64,000 bases of DNA, from the NCBI RefSeq assembly GCF_003634455.1, contig NZ_RBLC01000006.1, positions 24,219 to 88,218 on the forward strand, read 5' to 3'. The translations under genes and the position numbers were made by a program. The stretch's first letter is position 1. Each line of letters begins with the position of its first letter. The notes beneath the pieces were generated by a model, which did no database searches, had not been told where the DNA came from, and worked only from the letters and a program-made list of their open reading frames with translations. This document shows positions 25,053 to 33,505 of this stretch, in pieces. Source of the DNA: Flavobacterium endophyticum. GTDB taxonomy: Bacteria; Bacteroidota; Bacteroidia; Flavobacteriales; Flavobacteriaceae.

Positions 25053-26195
25053 ATGAAACCAATTCTTTCAAGATACACTCTATTTCTGTTTTTAGTTTTT
25101 GCTATTGGATGCAAAAAAAATGAAGAAAATACGACTATAGCTGCAGCAAAAATCACGAATGCTATCCGTTATGCCAAAGGCTTCGAGCTGTATAAATATG
25201 AAGGATATTCTACCGTAAAAGTCTCTAATCCGTGGCCCGATGCCAACAAGACCTTCACTTATGTATTGCACAAAAAGGGCGTTGCTATACCCGACAGCCT
25301 AAAAAATTATATCGCCGTACAAGTGCCTATAAAAAACATAGTCGTTACCTCAACGACGCACATTCCTTCGCTAGAAATGCTGGGCGTAGAAAATACGCTG
25401 CTCGGCTTTCCGAATACTGAGTATATTTCTTCCGAAAAAACTCGAAAGCTGATCGATGCCGGAAAAGTAAAGGAAGTAGGCGAAAACCAATTGCTCAATA
25501 CGGAAGTGCTGATTGATCTCGCTCCCGATGCCATCGTCGGATACAGCAGTAGCAGCGATACCAAAGCCTATGACAATCTTGAAAAAAGCGGCCTCAAGAT
25601 TTTGTTTAACGGCGACTGGACCGAAGAATCACCTTTGGGAAAAGCCGAATGGATCAAATTCTTTGGAGCCTTGTATGGCTTGGACGAAAAGGCCGAACAG
25701 CTATTTTCTGAGGTCGAGACGGCCTATAAAGAAGCTTCTGAACTGGCCAAAAAAGCAACGACTAGGCCTACGGTGCTTAGCGGCGCTATCTACAAAGGGC
25801 AATGGTACATGCCGCGCGGCAACAGCTGGGCGTCCTTGTTCTTGAAAGATGCCAATGCCGACTATCTTTGGGCCGATACCGAAGGAACTGGCAGCTTGTC
25901 GCTATCGTTCGAAACGGTTCTGGAAAAGGCCGAAAACGTAGATTTCTGGGTCGGGCCAGCGCAGTTCACTACCTTTAAGGAAATGACCGACAGCAATCCG
26001 AATTACGCTTATTTCAAAGCTTTTAAAGATAAAAACGTTTATTCCTTCAGCAGTAAAAAGGGAAAGACGGGCGGACTATTGTATTATGAATTGGCGCCCA
26101 ACCGTCCGGACCTGATATTGAAAGACCTTATCAAGATATTGCATCCCGAAATCCTGCCCGATTACGAGCTGTACTTTTTTGAAAAACTGAAATAA
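25053..26195 (+). CDS. btuF: Cobalamin ABC transporter substrate-binding lipoprotein (BtuF type)
   Basis: 380 residues from the ATG at 25053. An earlier ATG (24999) would put 18 extra residues before the signal and lies upstream of the promoter. Lipobox AIGC (Cys about 20). The fold is the TroA/BtuF type of iron-siderophore and cobalamin binders: VVTSTTHIPSLEMLG, NTEVLIDLAPDAIVGYSS and EWIKFFGALYGLDEKAEQLF. It would carry cobalamin from BtuB to the BtuC/BtuD pump. Sequence alone cannot exclude a siderophore, but the neighbouring genes favour cobalamin. Confidence 0.82.
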   Translation: MKPILSRYTLFLFLVFAIGCKKNEENTTIAAAKITNAIRYAKGFELYKYEGYSTVKVSNPWPDANKTFTYVLHKKGVAIPDSLKNYIAVQVPIKNIVVTSTTHIPSLEMLGVENTLLGFPNTEYISSEKTRKLIDAGKVKEVGENQLLNTEVLIDLAPDAIVGYSSSSDTKAYDNLEKSGLKILFNGDWTEESPLGKAEWIKFFGALYGLDEKAEQLFSEVETAYKEASELAKKATTRPTVLSGAIYKGQWYMPRGNSWASLFLKDANADYLWADTEGTGSLSLSFETVLEKAENVDFWVGPAQFTTFKEMTDSNPNYAYFKAFKDKNVYSFSSKKGKTGGLLYYELAPNRPDLILKDLIKILHPEILPDYELYFFEKLK

Positions 26196-26202
26196 CAAGC
26201 CA

Positions 26203-27234
26203 TTGCACCAAAACAGTCGAAATAGGATTCTTTTCACGGCACTGCTCCTTTCTCTTGCAGTGTGTTTTCTGCTGAACATCAGCCTGGGTTCGGTGCATAT
26301 TCCGATTGAAGACATTGCCAGTTCCCTTTCGGGAGGCCAGGCCAGCAAAAACTCTTGGGAAATTATCATTTGGAATTACCGCCTGCCGAAAGCCCTTACC
26401 GCCATTCTTGTCGGCATGGGACTGTCCATCAGCGGACTGTTGATGCAGACCCTATTTCGCAATCCACTAGCCGGTCCTGATGTATTGGGATTGAGCTCGG
26501 GAGCCAGCATGGGTGTTGCTTTTGTGATTTTGGGCGCGGGCTTATTGCCTCCTTTTTTAAGCAGTTTTTTTCTTTCTCCCTACGGAATCGTACTTGCTTC
26601 GTGTATTGGCAGCCTTATTGTCTTGGCCGCCGTCTTGGTCGTTTCGCAAAAGCTTCGCAATACTATGGCCATCTTGATCGTGGGCTTGATGTTCGGAAGC
26701 TTTACCAATGCCATCATAGGCGTGCTCTCCTATTTCAGTACTGCAGAAGAACTGCAGAAGTTTACCTTCTGGTCTTTAGGAAGCTTGGGCAACCAGCCTT
26801 GGTCGAATATCCTTGTGCTTTCGATTTGTTGCTGTATCGGACTGCTGTTGAGCGCCTTGTGCATCAAGCCTCTAAATGCCCTGCTCTTGGGCGAGCGCTA
26901 TGCGAAAAGCTTGGGAATCAATTTCAAGAAGACACGACTCGCCATCATCCTAGCCACCAGCTTATTGGCAGGCAGCATCACCGCTTTTGCCGGACCGATT
27001 GCGTTTATAGGATTGGCCGTGCCGCACATTGCTAAAATGATCTTTCAGACCAGCAGCCACTATATCCTCTTTTGGGGCACCCTGCTTCTCGGTGCTACCA
27101 TCTTACTGATCTGCGACACCGTTTCGCAGATGCCGGGCAATGATTTTACGCTGCCGATAAATGCCATCACCTCTATTATCGGAGCCCCGATTGTCGTCTG
27201 GCTTCTGGTACGCAAACGAAAATTCATGATATGA
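26203..27234 (+). CDS. btuC: Cobalamin ABC transporter permease (BtuC/FecCD family)
   Basis: 343 residues with about ten membrane segments. Family signatures are WNYRLPKALTAILVGMGLSISGLLMQTLFRNPLAGPDVLG (split over several motifs) and FAGPIAFIGLAVPHIAKM near the C-terminus. No ATG is available near the start. TTG at 26203, 7 bases after the btuF stop, is the best start. The end overlaps btuD by 1-4 bases, so btuF, btuC and btuD are translationally coupled. Confidence 0.88.
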   Translation: MHQNSRNRILFTALLLSLAVCFLLNISLGSVHIPIEDIASSLSGGQASKNSWEIIIWNYRLPKALTAILVGMGLSISGLLMQTLFRNPLAGPDVLGLSSGASMGVAFVILGAGLLPPFLSSFFLSPYGIVLASCIGSLIVLAAVLVVSQKLRNTMAILIVGLMFGSFTNAIIGVLSYFSTAEELQKFTFWSLGSLGNQPWSNILVLSICCCIGLLLSALCIKPLNALLLGERYAKSLGINFKKTRLAIILATSLLAGSITAFAGPIAFIGLAVPHIAKMIFQTSSHYILFWGTLLLGATILLICDTVSQMPGNDFTLPINAITSIIGAPIVVWLLVRKRKFMI

Positions 27235-28025
27235 TGGAAACAGGACAAACGATACTATCGGCTACAGCACTAAGCATCGGCTATTCTTCCAAGAAAGGGA
27301 AAAATGGCATCGCTTCTGACATCTATCTGGATTTGAAATCGGGAACGCTGACAGCTTTGATCGGCGCGAACGGAATCGGAAAGTCTACCCTCTTGCGCAC
27401 GCTGACAGGAATACAAAAAACACTTTCTGGAAACGTAGTCTTGAACGGAAAAAGCATCGAAAGCTATAGCCCGATTCAACTGGCGCAGCAATTGAGCATC
27501 GTATTGACCGAAAGCTTGCCGCCCAGCAACCTGACGGTTTTTGAATTGGTCGCTTTGGGAAGGCAGCCGTATACGAATTGGATCGGAAAGCTTACGGCAG
27601 AAGATCTCGAAAAGATACAGGAAGCCATGAGCCTGACGCAAATCACGCATCTGGCACAGAAAAAACATTACGAGATCAGCGACGGACAGTTGCAAAAGGT
27701 ATTGGTGGCAAGAGCCTTGGCGCAGAACACGCCCTTGATTATCTTAGACGAACCGACGACGCATTTGGATTTGCTTCATAAAGTTTCGCTTTTGAAACTG
27801 CTAAAAAAGCTAGCCTCTGAAACAAAAAAGTGCATCTTGTTCTCGACACACGACTTGGATCTGGCACTGCAATTAAGCGACGAAATGATCGTAATGAATT
27901 CGAAGCAAACCGTGCAGGACACTCCCCCGAACCTCATCCACAATGGAATATTGAATTCTTTATTTGAAGACGAAAATATCTTTTTTGATGCCGACAAGGC
28001 TAAATTTATTCTTAAAAACTTATAA
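27231..28025 (+). CDS. btuD: Cobalamin ABC transporter ATP-binding protein (BtuD type)
   Basis: 264 residues. Walker A GANGIGKST (about residues 44-52), Q loop around VLTESLPPS, signature ISDGQLQKVLVARAL (an SDGQ form in place of LSGGQ), Walker B PLIILDEPTTHLD and switch STHDLDL. It powers the BtuC pump. Two ATG codons (27231 and 27234) are possible; both overlap the btuC stop. Confidence 0.88.
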   Translation: MMETGQTILSATALSIGYSSKKGKNGIASDIYLDLKSGTLTALIGANGIGKSTLLRTLTGIQKTLSGNVVLNGKSIESYSPIQLAQQLSIVLTESLPPSNLTVFELVALGRQPYTNWIGKLTAEDLEKIQEAMSLTQITHLAQKKHYEISDGQLQKVLVARALAQNTPLIILDEPTTHLDLLHKVSLLKLLKKLASETKKCILFSTHDLDLALQLSDEMIVMNSKQTVQDTPPNLIHNGILNSLFEDENIFFDADKAKFILKNL

Positions 28026-28043
28026 AATAAGGCCCGCATCTGC

Positions 28044-28051
28044 TATCTTTG
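28044..28051 (+). promoter_or_regulatory. -7 promoter element
   Basis: TATCTTTG, 22 bases before the start of the exported protein at 28074, suggests that gene has its own promoter after btuD. Confidence 0.5.
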
Positions 28052-28073
28052 ATAGACACTAAAAGCAGTACTA

Positions 28074-28580
28074 ATGAAAACTTGTCTATCCATTCTCTTC
28101 GTTTTCACGGTTTTTCTCTCCAATGCGCAAAGCAAGATAACCTTGACGCCAAAAGGTTTTGAGCCCAATCCGATTGTCGGCAGCCTGCCGCAAATGACCA
28201 ACGAAAAATTCATCGAAGGCACGCAGCTCTGGGGACAAGAATTCAGCCAAGGCGAAGCCGACATTTCTGAAGTCACAGAAAATTCGATGACAATCGATGC
28301 GCTTAGGGACAATGCTTTTTTCTATCGAAATTTGGGCGAGACTTTCTTCCATAAAGTAAAATACCGTATCAAGATTTTTAAGGAAGGAAACCGCTATTCG
28401 CTTACGTTTCAGGTCACTGAAATTTATGCAAAGAAGACGCTCTTAAAATCAGCCATTACAGATTATCTGACGGCTGACGGAAAACCAAAAGACGGTTTCC
28501 AAGATGTAAAGCCTTCTATTGAGAAAACTGCGGGCATTATAGTGGATTCGTATGCCCGATACATGAACAATTTCAGATAA
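28074..28580 (+). CDS. Exported protein of unknown function
   Basis: 168 residues with a signal peptide ending in SNAQ. The mature part has one mixed alpha/beta domain: EKFIEGTQLWGQEFSQGE, a short strand pair, VKYRIKIFKEGNRYSLTFQVTEI, then a C-terminal helix (IIVDSYARYMNNF). The layout resembles DUF4468 proteins but the match is weak. It has its own -7 element and is not clearly part of the cobalamin operon. Confidence 0.5.
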   Translation: MKTCLSILFVFTVFLSNAQSKITLTPKGFEPNPIVGSLPQMTNEKFIEGTQLWGQEFSQGEADISEVTENSMTIDALRDNAFFYRNLGETFFHKVKYRIKIFKEGNRYSLTFQVTEIYAKKTLLKSAITDYLTADGKPKDGFQDVKPSIEKTAGIIVDSYARYMNNFR

Positions 28581-28586
28581 TCTCTC

Positions 28587-30194
28587 CTACTCACCTTTAA
28601 GCAGGTTGATGCTTACGGTAGCGATGTCGGCATCCGGAAATCTTCTAAAGATAGCCTTATCGGGAAACAACTGTGCCTCTCCCGCAATCTTATTAAAGAC
28701 ATCAATTTCGACGATATACTGGTCAGAAAAACCATGCGTGGCATCGTAGGCCGTCGCCGCTGTCTTTCCTATATTCTTGGCAGCCAACGATGGATTTATG
28801 GTATGCAGTTCTATCAACAAAAGTCCAAATTTCTTGACATAAGGCGACCACTTTTTTAAATGCTCCAACAGATTGTCTTCTACAAGATTATTCGAAATTC
28901 TTTTTCCTCTATAAGCAAAAGCGCCCGTAGAACTGCTTACCCTATCGGCAGAAATCTGCTTTGGTTCTTCCCAGATACGGTTATGATCGAGAAACGTCCT
29001 GACATTCAAGAGGTCTTTCAGGTCGATATTGTAGTTTTCCATCAGGTCATTAGATAATAAATCCGGCCTTCCGATATCACCCCAGATTACTTTTGCCCAG
29101 ATATCTGCCTTGATCAAGTTTGCCCGTGTCACTTTTAGAGCTGCTTGGTTATAATCGGCGCCTACCAAAAACAGCGGATATTCGTCAAGCATTTTCCCTC
29201 TAAGGGTTTGCCGGTCTATGACTTCAAAAATATGCTGCAAGAAGGCGCCGTTGCCACAGCCCATGTCTAGAATTCCTTTCGGCTGTTCTTCGATCGGACG
29301 GTTGAACAAGTGCACGATGATTTCGTCCACCACCTTAAAATAAGTATCATGCGCGCCGCCGCTTCCCCAAACATTCATCTCTCTGTCGACATGAATTTCG
29401 TTCTCGCCGTCAGCCACCATACGCAACACATTCGGATCGCCGAAAATCAATTCTTCAATCTTGGCAAAGGTCGGCAGATACGAAACCGTAACGCCGTAGG
29501 CGCTTGCTCTTTTGGCAAAAAACAAGCCTGTTTCTGTAAACTGGTAGTTGCCGTTCTTTTCCAGAAACCAGCCCAGATGTACAAAAAAGTCTAATATCTT
29601 CTTGAATTTATCGGGTGTCTTATGGAATTCTTCCGGTCGGAAAGACGTTTCCATAAAGTATTTGTGGAACATGCCGTTCATGGCCAGCCGTACGATGGTA
29701 GGTCCTATCAGGTAGCCTTCGATATGCTTTAGTATCTGTTTCTGGATTTCATTCGTCAAAGCATCATCAGAGAATTCGATTCCGTAATTGATCTTGAATT
29801 TTTCGAAGATAGCATCCAGGCGTTCAAACGGAGCTTCTTCAAAAATCCTAGGATGAAATTGCGTCGAGAATTGCAACAAATCGACAACATCTTGATACAA
29901 ATGAAATAGTGAAAATGCTATTGCAGTCTTCTCGTTGGTAGTAAATTTGATGGTATCCGTTGCCGTATCAATATGGTAGTCTAAAAAGCCCTGCGAACAG
30001 AGCACGCGAAGTCCCACATTCAGATAGCCTTCGTTTGCCTTAAATCGGGCTGACAGATCGGCCAAGTCGGCTTCACCGTTTTTTACTATATGTTCAAGGA
30101 CTCCTTTATTTCTTAAGGCAATGGCTACCGGAGCAACTGCCAGGCCGTCGAGATGCCTGAAAATAGAACTGCGAAGGTGGGATTTATCAATCAT
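28587..30194 (-). CDS. Class I SAM-dependent methyltransferase with winged-helix N-domain
   Basis: 535 residues. The N-terminal part (AVAPVAIALRNKGVLEHIV...LSARFKANEGYLNVGLRVL) resembles the winged-helix dimerisation domain of O-methyltransferases. SAM motif I is GILDMGCGNGAFLQHIF (about 308-324), followed by LFLVGADYNQAAL and VIWGDIGRP, as in Rossmann methyltransferases. The substrate is unknown. It is much longer than typical small-molecule O-methyltransferases, with a large middle region I cannot assign. It is convergent with the exported protein gene (6-bp gap). Confidence 0.7.
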   Translation of the reverse strand: MIDKSHLRSSIFRHLDGLAVAPVAIALRNKGVLEHIVKNGEADLADLSARFKANEGYLNVGLRVLCSQGFLDYHIDTATDTIKFTTNEKTAIAFSLFHLYQDVVDLLQFSTQFHPRIFEEAPFERLDAIFEKFKINYGIEFSDDALTNEIQKQILKHIEGYLIGPTIVRLAMNGMFHKYFMETSFRPEEFHKTPDKFKKILDFFVHLGWFLEKNGNYQFTETGLFFAKRASAYGVTVSYLPTFAKIEELIFGDPNVLRMVADGENEIHVDREMNVWGSGGAHDTYFKVVDEIIVHLFNRPIEEQPKGILDMGCGNGAFLQHIFEVIDRQTLRGKMLDEYPLFLVGADYNQAALKVTRANLIKADIWAKVIWGDIGRPDLLSNDLMENYNIDLKDLLNVRTFLDHNRIWEEPKQISADRVSSSTGAFAYRGKRISNNLVEDNLLEHLKKWSPYVKKFGLLLIELHTINPSLAAKNIGKTAATAYDATHGFSDQYIVEIDVFNKIAGEAQLFPDKAIFRRFPDADIATVSINLLKGE

Positions 30195-30233
30195 AGATGT
30201 TTGAGAAAAGCTATTCTCAAATATACTATTTTT

Positions 30234-30683
30234 TTAGATGGAAAGCTGCCTTTTTGCTTCGCCTATGGCAAAGGCTACCGAATTGGCAAGATTGTAGCTC
30301 CTTACCAAAGGTGAAATCGGAATGGTCAAATGGTTCTCAAACTTATCCAAGACCTCTTGGCTTAGCCCAACCGATTCTTTGCCAAAAACCAGCCAGTCGC
30401 CCTCTTGAAAAGTTTCAGAAAGATACGATTTCGTGCTATGAGAACTGAATAAGAATACTCTTGAAGTATCCGGTACTTGCGCTATCCATTCTTCAACCGA
30501 CTGGTATTCTTTCCAATCCAAATGCACCCAGTAGTCAAGGCCGGAACGCTTCAGGTTTTTATCTGTAATCTGGAATCCAAAAGGATGGATCAGATGAAGG
30601 CGGCTTTCGGTACCGACACAAAGGCGGCCAATATTTCCGGTGTTGTTAGGTATTTCTGGTTCTACAAGAACAATATTTAGCAT
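30234..30683 (-). CDS. trmL: tRNA (cytidine(34)-2'-O)-methyltransferase TrmL
   Basis: 149 residues, a minimal SPOUT (TrmH-like) enzyme. EPEIPNNTGNIGRLC (residues 8-22), LVFGKESVGL and IPISPLVRSYNLANSVAFAIGE are the three knot motifs. It methylates the wobble ribose of tRNA-Leu isoacceptors. Confidence 0.92.
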   Translation of the reverse strand: MLNIVLVEPEIPNNTGNIGRLCVGTESRLHLIHPFGFQITDKNLKRSGLDYWVHLDWKEYQSVEEWIAQVPDTSRVFLFSSHSTKSYLSETFQEGDWLVFGKESVGLSQEVLDKFENHLTIPISPLVRSYNLANSVAFAIGEAKRQLSI

Positions 30684-30704
30684 CTTTCTTAAATTTAACT
30701 GTTG

Positions 30705-31274
30705 TTAGAGCGAAAACTCGCTGACTTCTTTTACTTCTCCCGATTGCATATCGCCGAGATAGACATTCCCAACCCGCACTCGCACAAGCCGCAATGTCGG
30801 AAACCCTACGGCCGAGGTCATTTTTCGGACTTGGCGGAACTTGCCTTCGTTTAAGGTGATGGATACCCAGCTAGTAGGTCCGTGCCTTTCGTCTCGTATT
30901 TTCTTAGAACGAGGCGCAAACCCCGGGTCGTCAATCTTAAAAGCCTGGCAGGGATTGGTTATGTATTTTATTCCGTCAAAGCCAATCTCGACACCATTTT
31001 TTAGCTTTTCAATGGCGTCTTCGGTTATTAGCCCGTCTACTTGGGCATAATATTCTTTGGTTACTTTTTTGCTTCGGACCAATTCGCTCATCTGTCCGTC
31101 TGTCGTTAGAAGCAGCAAACCTTCGGAATCTTCATCAAGCCTTCCGATAGCCATCGTGCCTTCTGGAAAATCATGGAGTTCTCCCAAAAGCTTCTTTTTT
31201 CGCTTGAGTTCATACACAAACTGGCTAAGATAGCCGTAAGGTTTGTGAATCAAAAAATGCTTATGGGCGGACAT
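30705..31274 (-). CDS. RsuA/RluE-type rRNA pseudouridine synthase
   Basis: 189 residues. It starts with HFLIHKPYGYLSQF and contains GRLDEDSEGLLLLTTDG, where the Asp is the catalytic residue. GKFRQVRKMTSAVGFPTLRLVRVRVG follows. There is no S4 domain, as in the short RluE group. It modifies a uridine of rRNA, probably 23S. It is 21 bases upstream of trmL in the same direction, giving an RNA-modification pair. Confidence 0.88.
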   Translation of the reverse strand: MSAHKHFLIHKPYGYLSQFVYELKRKKKLLGELHDFPEGTMAIGRLDEDSEGLLLLTTDGQMSELVRSKKVTKEYYAQVDGLITEDAIEKLKNGVEIGFDGIKYITNPCQAFKIDDPGFAPRSKKIRDERHGPTSWVSITLNEGKFRQVRKMTSAVGFPTLRLVRVRVGNVYLGDMQSGEVKEVSEFSL

Positions 31275-31397
31275 GGCTGAATTTTCGGCAAATTTACCAC
31301 TAACATTTGGAAATCCGGCAAATTAAAGCAATGTTAAAGATGTAGCTTTTGTTTTTATATAGCTGTAAATTAATTAGGCAATTTAAAAACAACCATC

Positions 31398-31739
31398 ATG
31401 GCAGCAGCAAAAGACTTAGGAAATAAAAAATGGAACGGAGAACAGGAAAAAGCAAAGGGCAAAATCAACGAGGGATTCAGCGGCGAAAACCTTGCCGACG
31501 AATATGATCCGTCAAAAGGAAAGCTTAAGACGGAAATCGAAAAAGATACTGCGGGTAATGTGCATGTCGTGAAACGCGCGCGTTCTGTAGAGAGTAATGT
31601 AACTCCTACTGAAACTAGCGGAGCGCCGCTAAAAAACAAGAAGAAACCTGAGAATAGGGATAAAAATTCAGATCTCGACCCGAATCGTTATCCTACCTCG
31701 CATCCTGAAAATAAAAAGGATCGGGGAAACATGAAATAG
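31398..31739 (+). CDS. Small hydrophilic, probably disordered protein
   Basis: 113 residues, over a third of them charged, with no hydrophobic core. KKWNGEQEKAKGKINEGFSGE near the N-terminus slightly recalls CsbD-like stress proteins. The C-terminal half (ENRDKNSDLDPNRYPTSHPENKKDRG) looks unstructured. No function is assigned. The gene is alone, with an A-rich leader. Confidence 0.55.
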   Translation: MAAAKDLGNKKWNGEQEKAKGKINEGFSGENLADEYDPSKGKLKTEIEKDTAGNVHVVKRARSVESNVTPTETSGAPLKNKKKPENRDKNSDLDPNRYPTSHPENKKDRGNMK

Positions 31740-31763
31740 CAGGGCTTAAAAACCCTGCTTGTT

Positions 31764-32303
31764 CTAGTCTTCTTCTTTGTCAAATTCAATATTGGCGTGG
31801 ATTTTTATTTCTTCGCCTATGATGAGATGGCCGGTTTCGGTTACGTCTTCGGCTACAATTCCGAAATCACTACGGTTGAGTTTTCCGCTTATTTCAAAAC
31901 CTGCTTTCATTTTTCCAAAGCCATCTTTTGCCTGTCCGCCAAAAACGGCATCTAAGACAATTTCTCTGGTCACTGATTTGACGGTTATATTGCCACTTAA
32001 TTTATAGTGGTCGCCTTCAATTTTTTTGAGTTCTGAAGAAGTAAAATGAATTTCTGGAAATTGATCAGCATCCAAAAAAGCATTCGACTTGATGTGCTCG
32101 TCTCTTTCGATATTGTTGGTATCAAAGCTGTAGACATCTATCGAAAGGGAAATCTGCGCGGTCTCGAAATCATCATTTTTCGTCGTCATTTTTCCGTTAA
32201 AAATCTTGAAGGTGCCTGAAATATGCGAAATCAGCAAGTGCCTGATTTTAAAATCTATATTCGAGTGGTCAGGATCGATAATCCAATGCGTAGTGAAATT
32301 CAT
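31764..32303 (-). CDS. YceI-family protein, cytosolic form
   Basis: 179 residues with the YceI lipocalin fold: WIIDPDHSNIDFKIRHL, KSNAFLDADQFPEIHFTSSEL, SGNITVKSVTREIVLDAVFGG and ISGKLNRSDFGI. YceI proteins bind long hydrophobic, isoprenoid-like molecules. Most are secreted; this one has no signal peptide. The link to polyprenoids fits a carotenoid-making organism, but the gene is far from the crt genes. Confidence 0.88.
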   Translation of the reverse strand: MNFTTHWIIDPDHSNIDFKIRHLLISHISGTFKIFNGKMTTKNDDFETAQISLSIDVYSFDTNNIERDEHIKSNAFLDADQFPEIHFTSSELKKIEGDHYKLSGNITVKSVTREIVLDAVFGGQAKDGFGKMKAGFEISGKLNRSDFGIVAEDVTETGHLIIGEEIKIHANIEFDKEED

Positions 32304-32390
32304 AATGGTTCGTTTAAAAATGGCTATGTATAAATTTACGCATAGCGATTTTCATTTTATAAAAACAAACCGTGAATTGTTTGTTAAAGT

Positions 32391-32828
32391 TTAAACCCTG
32401 TGATGGTCGGGCTTCCAGTTTTGGATGCTTTTTTTGATTTGGTTTCCAGAAAGATTTTCATCCAGCGCTTTTTTTACTAAGGCAGGTAGCTCTTCGTCTG
32501 GCGCAAACCGTAAGGCAAACAATTGGCTATCGGACAGCCTGCCTTCCAGCAGTTCTAGCCTTTCGTTTGTGATGGCAAAATAGCGGTATTGCAATTCGAG
32601 TCGTATGATTCTGTCCTGCAACAGCAAGGCATAATGTTGGCGAAGCATGAAAGCCAGTCCAAAAAAGAGAAGCAGGAGAATGCTGATAAAGATCCAGAGT
32701 AAGCTTTCTTTTTCTCTGCCAAAAATAAAATAGACACTTACCCCGAGCAGGATTAGCAACAGGGGATAAAACACAAAATGGTGCGGTGTATAGAAACGTA
32801 TATGGTTTTTATAGTCTTGCTTTTTCAT
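32391..32828 (-). CDS. DUF6526-like membrane protein
   Basis: 145 residues from the ATG at 32828 (MKKQDYKNHIRFYTPHHFVFYP); an in-frame ATG at 32861 would add 11 residues before this typical family start. Two membrane segments (about 20-37 and 43-58) form a hairpin. A cytosolic tail contains QHYALLLQDRIIRLELQYRYF and ends in a helical region. Function unknown. Confidence 0.65.
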   Translation of the reverse strand: MKKQDYKNHIRFYTPHHFVFYPLLLILLGVSVYFIFGREKESLLWIFISILLLLFFGLAFMLRQHYALLLQDRIIRLELQYRYFAITNERLELLEGRLSDSQLFALRFAPDEELPALVKKALDENLSGNQIKKSIQNWKPDHHRV

Positions 32829-32895
32829 AGGATATTGGTTATTTCCTATAAAAATACTCAATAAGTTTGAATAGACAGCGCCTTCTCGGGCTATT

Positions 32896-33312
32896 CTAAC
32901 CCATAATCGGATTGTTTATATCCTGAAAGTCAGATTTTTTTACTTCTATACAGAAGGTGCTGCTGTCAACATATTCTGCTTCTGAAAAATCCAATAGGTA
33001 CGTTTTCTTTCTAAAAAGTCCATGTACGGTAAGAAGAATTTTCTTTGAAGCTTCGGGCTTTTCAAGCAGAAAATGTCTTTTTTCGGTTATCGAATCTCCT
33101 ATCTTATACCATAATGCATTTCGGAATCTATAATCTAAGATTACAAATTTGTCTCCAAAAAAATGCTTATTGGAATAGTTGGAATAAATTAGCCTTATGC
33201 TTCTGTCGGACCTGAAAAGGATCTTTAAAAGGCGCGAGGCTACATTAGCTACAAATTCATATTTAATAGTAGAATCTGTAACTTTGTCTAAAGTTAATTT
33301 TGGTGGTTTCAT
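32896..33312 (-). CDS. Protein of unknown function
   Basis: 138 residues with no signal peptide or membrane segment. It is rich in beta strands and basic residues (RLLKILFRSDRSIRLIYSNYSN, KKILLTVHGLFRKKTYLLDF). I do not recognise a family. It follows no gene closely and precedes the DUF6526-like gene by 67 bases in the same direction. Confidence 0.5.
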   Translation of the reverse strand: MKPPKLTLDKVTDSTIKYEFVANVASRLLKILFRSDRSIRLIYSNYSNKHFFGDKFVILDYRFRNALWYKIGDSITEKRHFLLEKPEASKKILLTVHGLFRKKTYLLDFSEAEYVDSSTFCIEVKKSDFQDINNPIMG

Positions 33313-33462
33313 TGTGTAAGAACTTAGGGGGAACCTACAATAGTAAGAATATTTCTTAAAAAAACATTAAAAAATCGATTAAATGCCAAAATAACCCTCG
33401 AAATACATCTATAAATTAAAGAACATTCCTAAAATAATAAATTGTATAAAGTTCATACTACA

Positions 33463-33492
33463 AAAAAACCGCCCTAAGGCGGTTTCTATTTT
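33463..33492. terminator. Rho-independent terminator
   Basis: AAACCGCC-CTAA-GGCGGTTT lies between A and T-rich runs, just beyond the end of the GEVED-domain gene on the minus strand. Confidence 0.8.
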
Positions 33493-33505
33493 TAAAAAGT
33501 CTCTG

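Noticed and set aside
31398..31739. CsbD stress protein
   Set aside because: Only a short N-terminal stretch is similar; too weak for the name.
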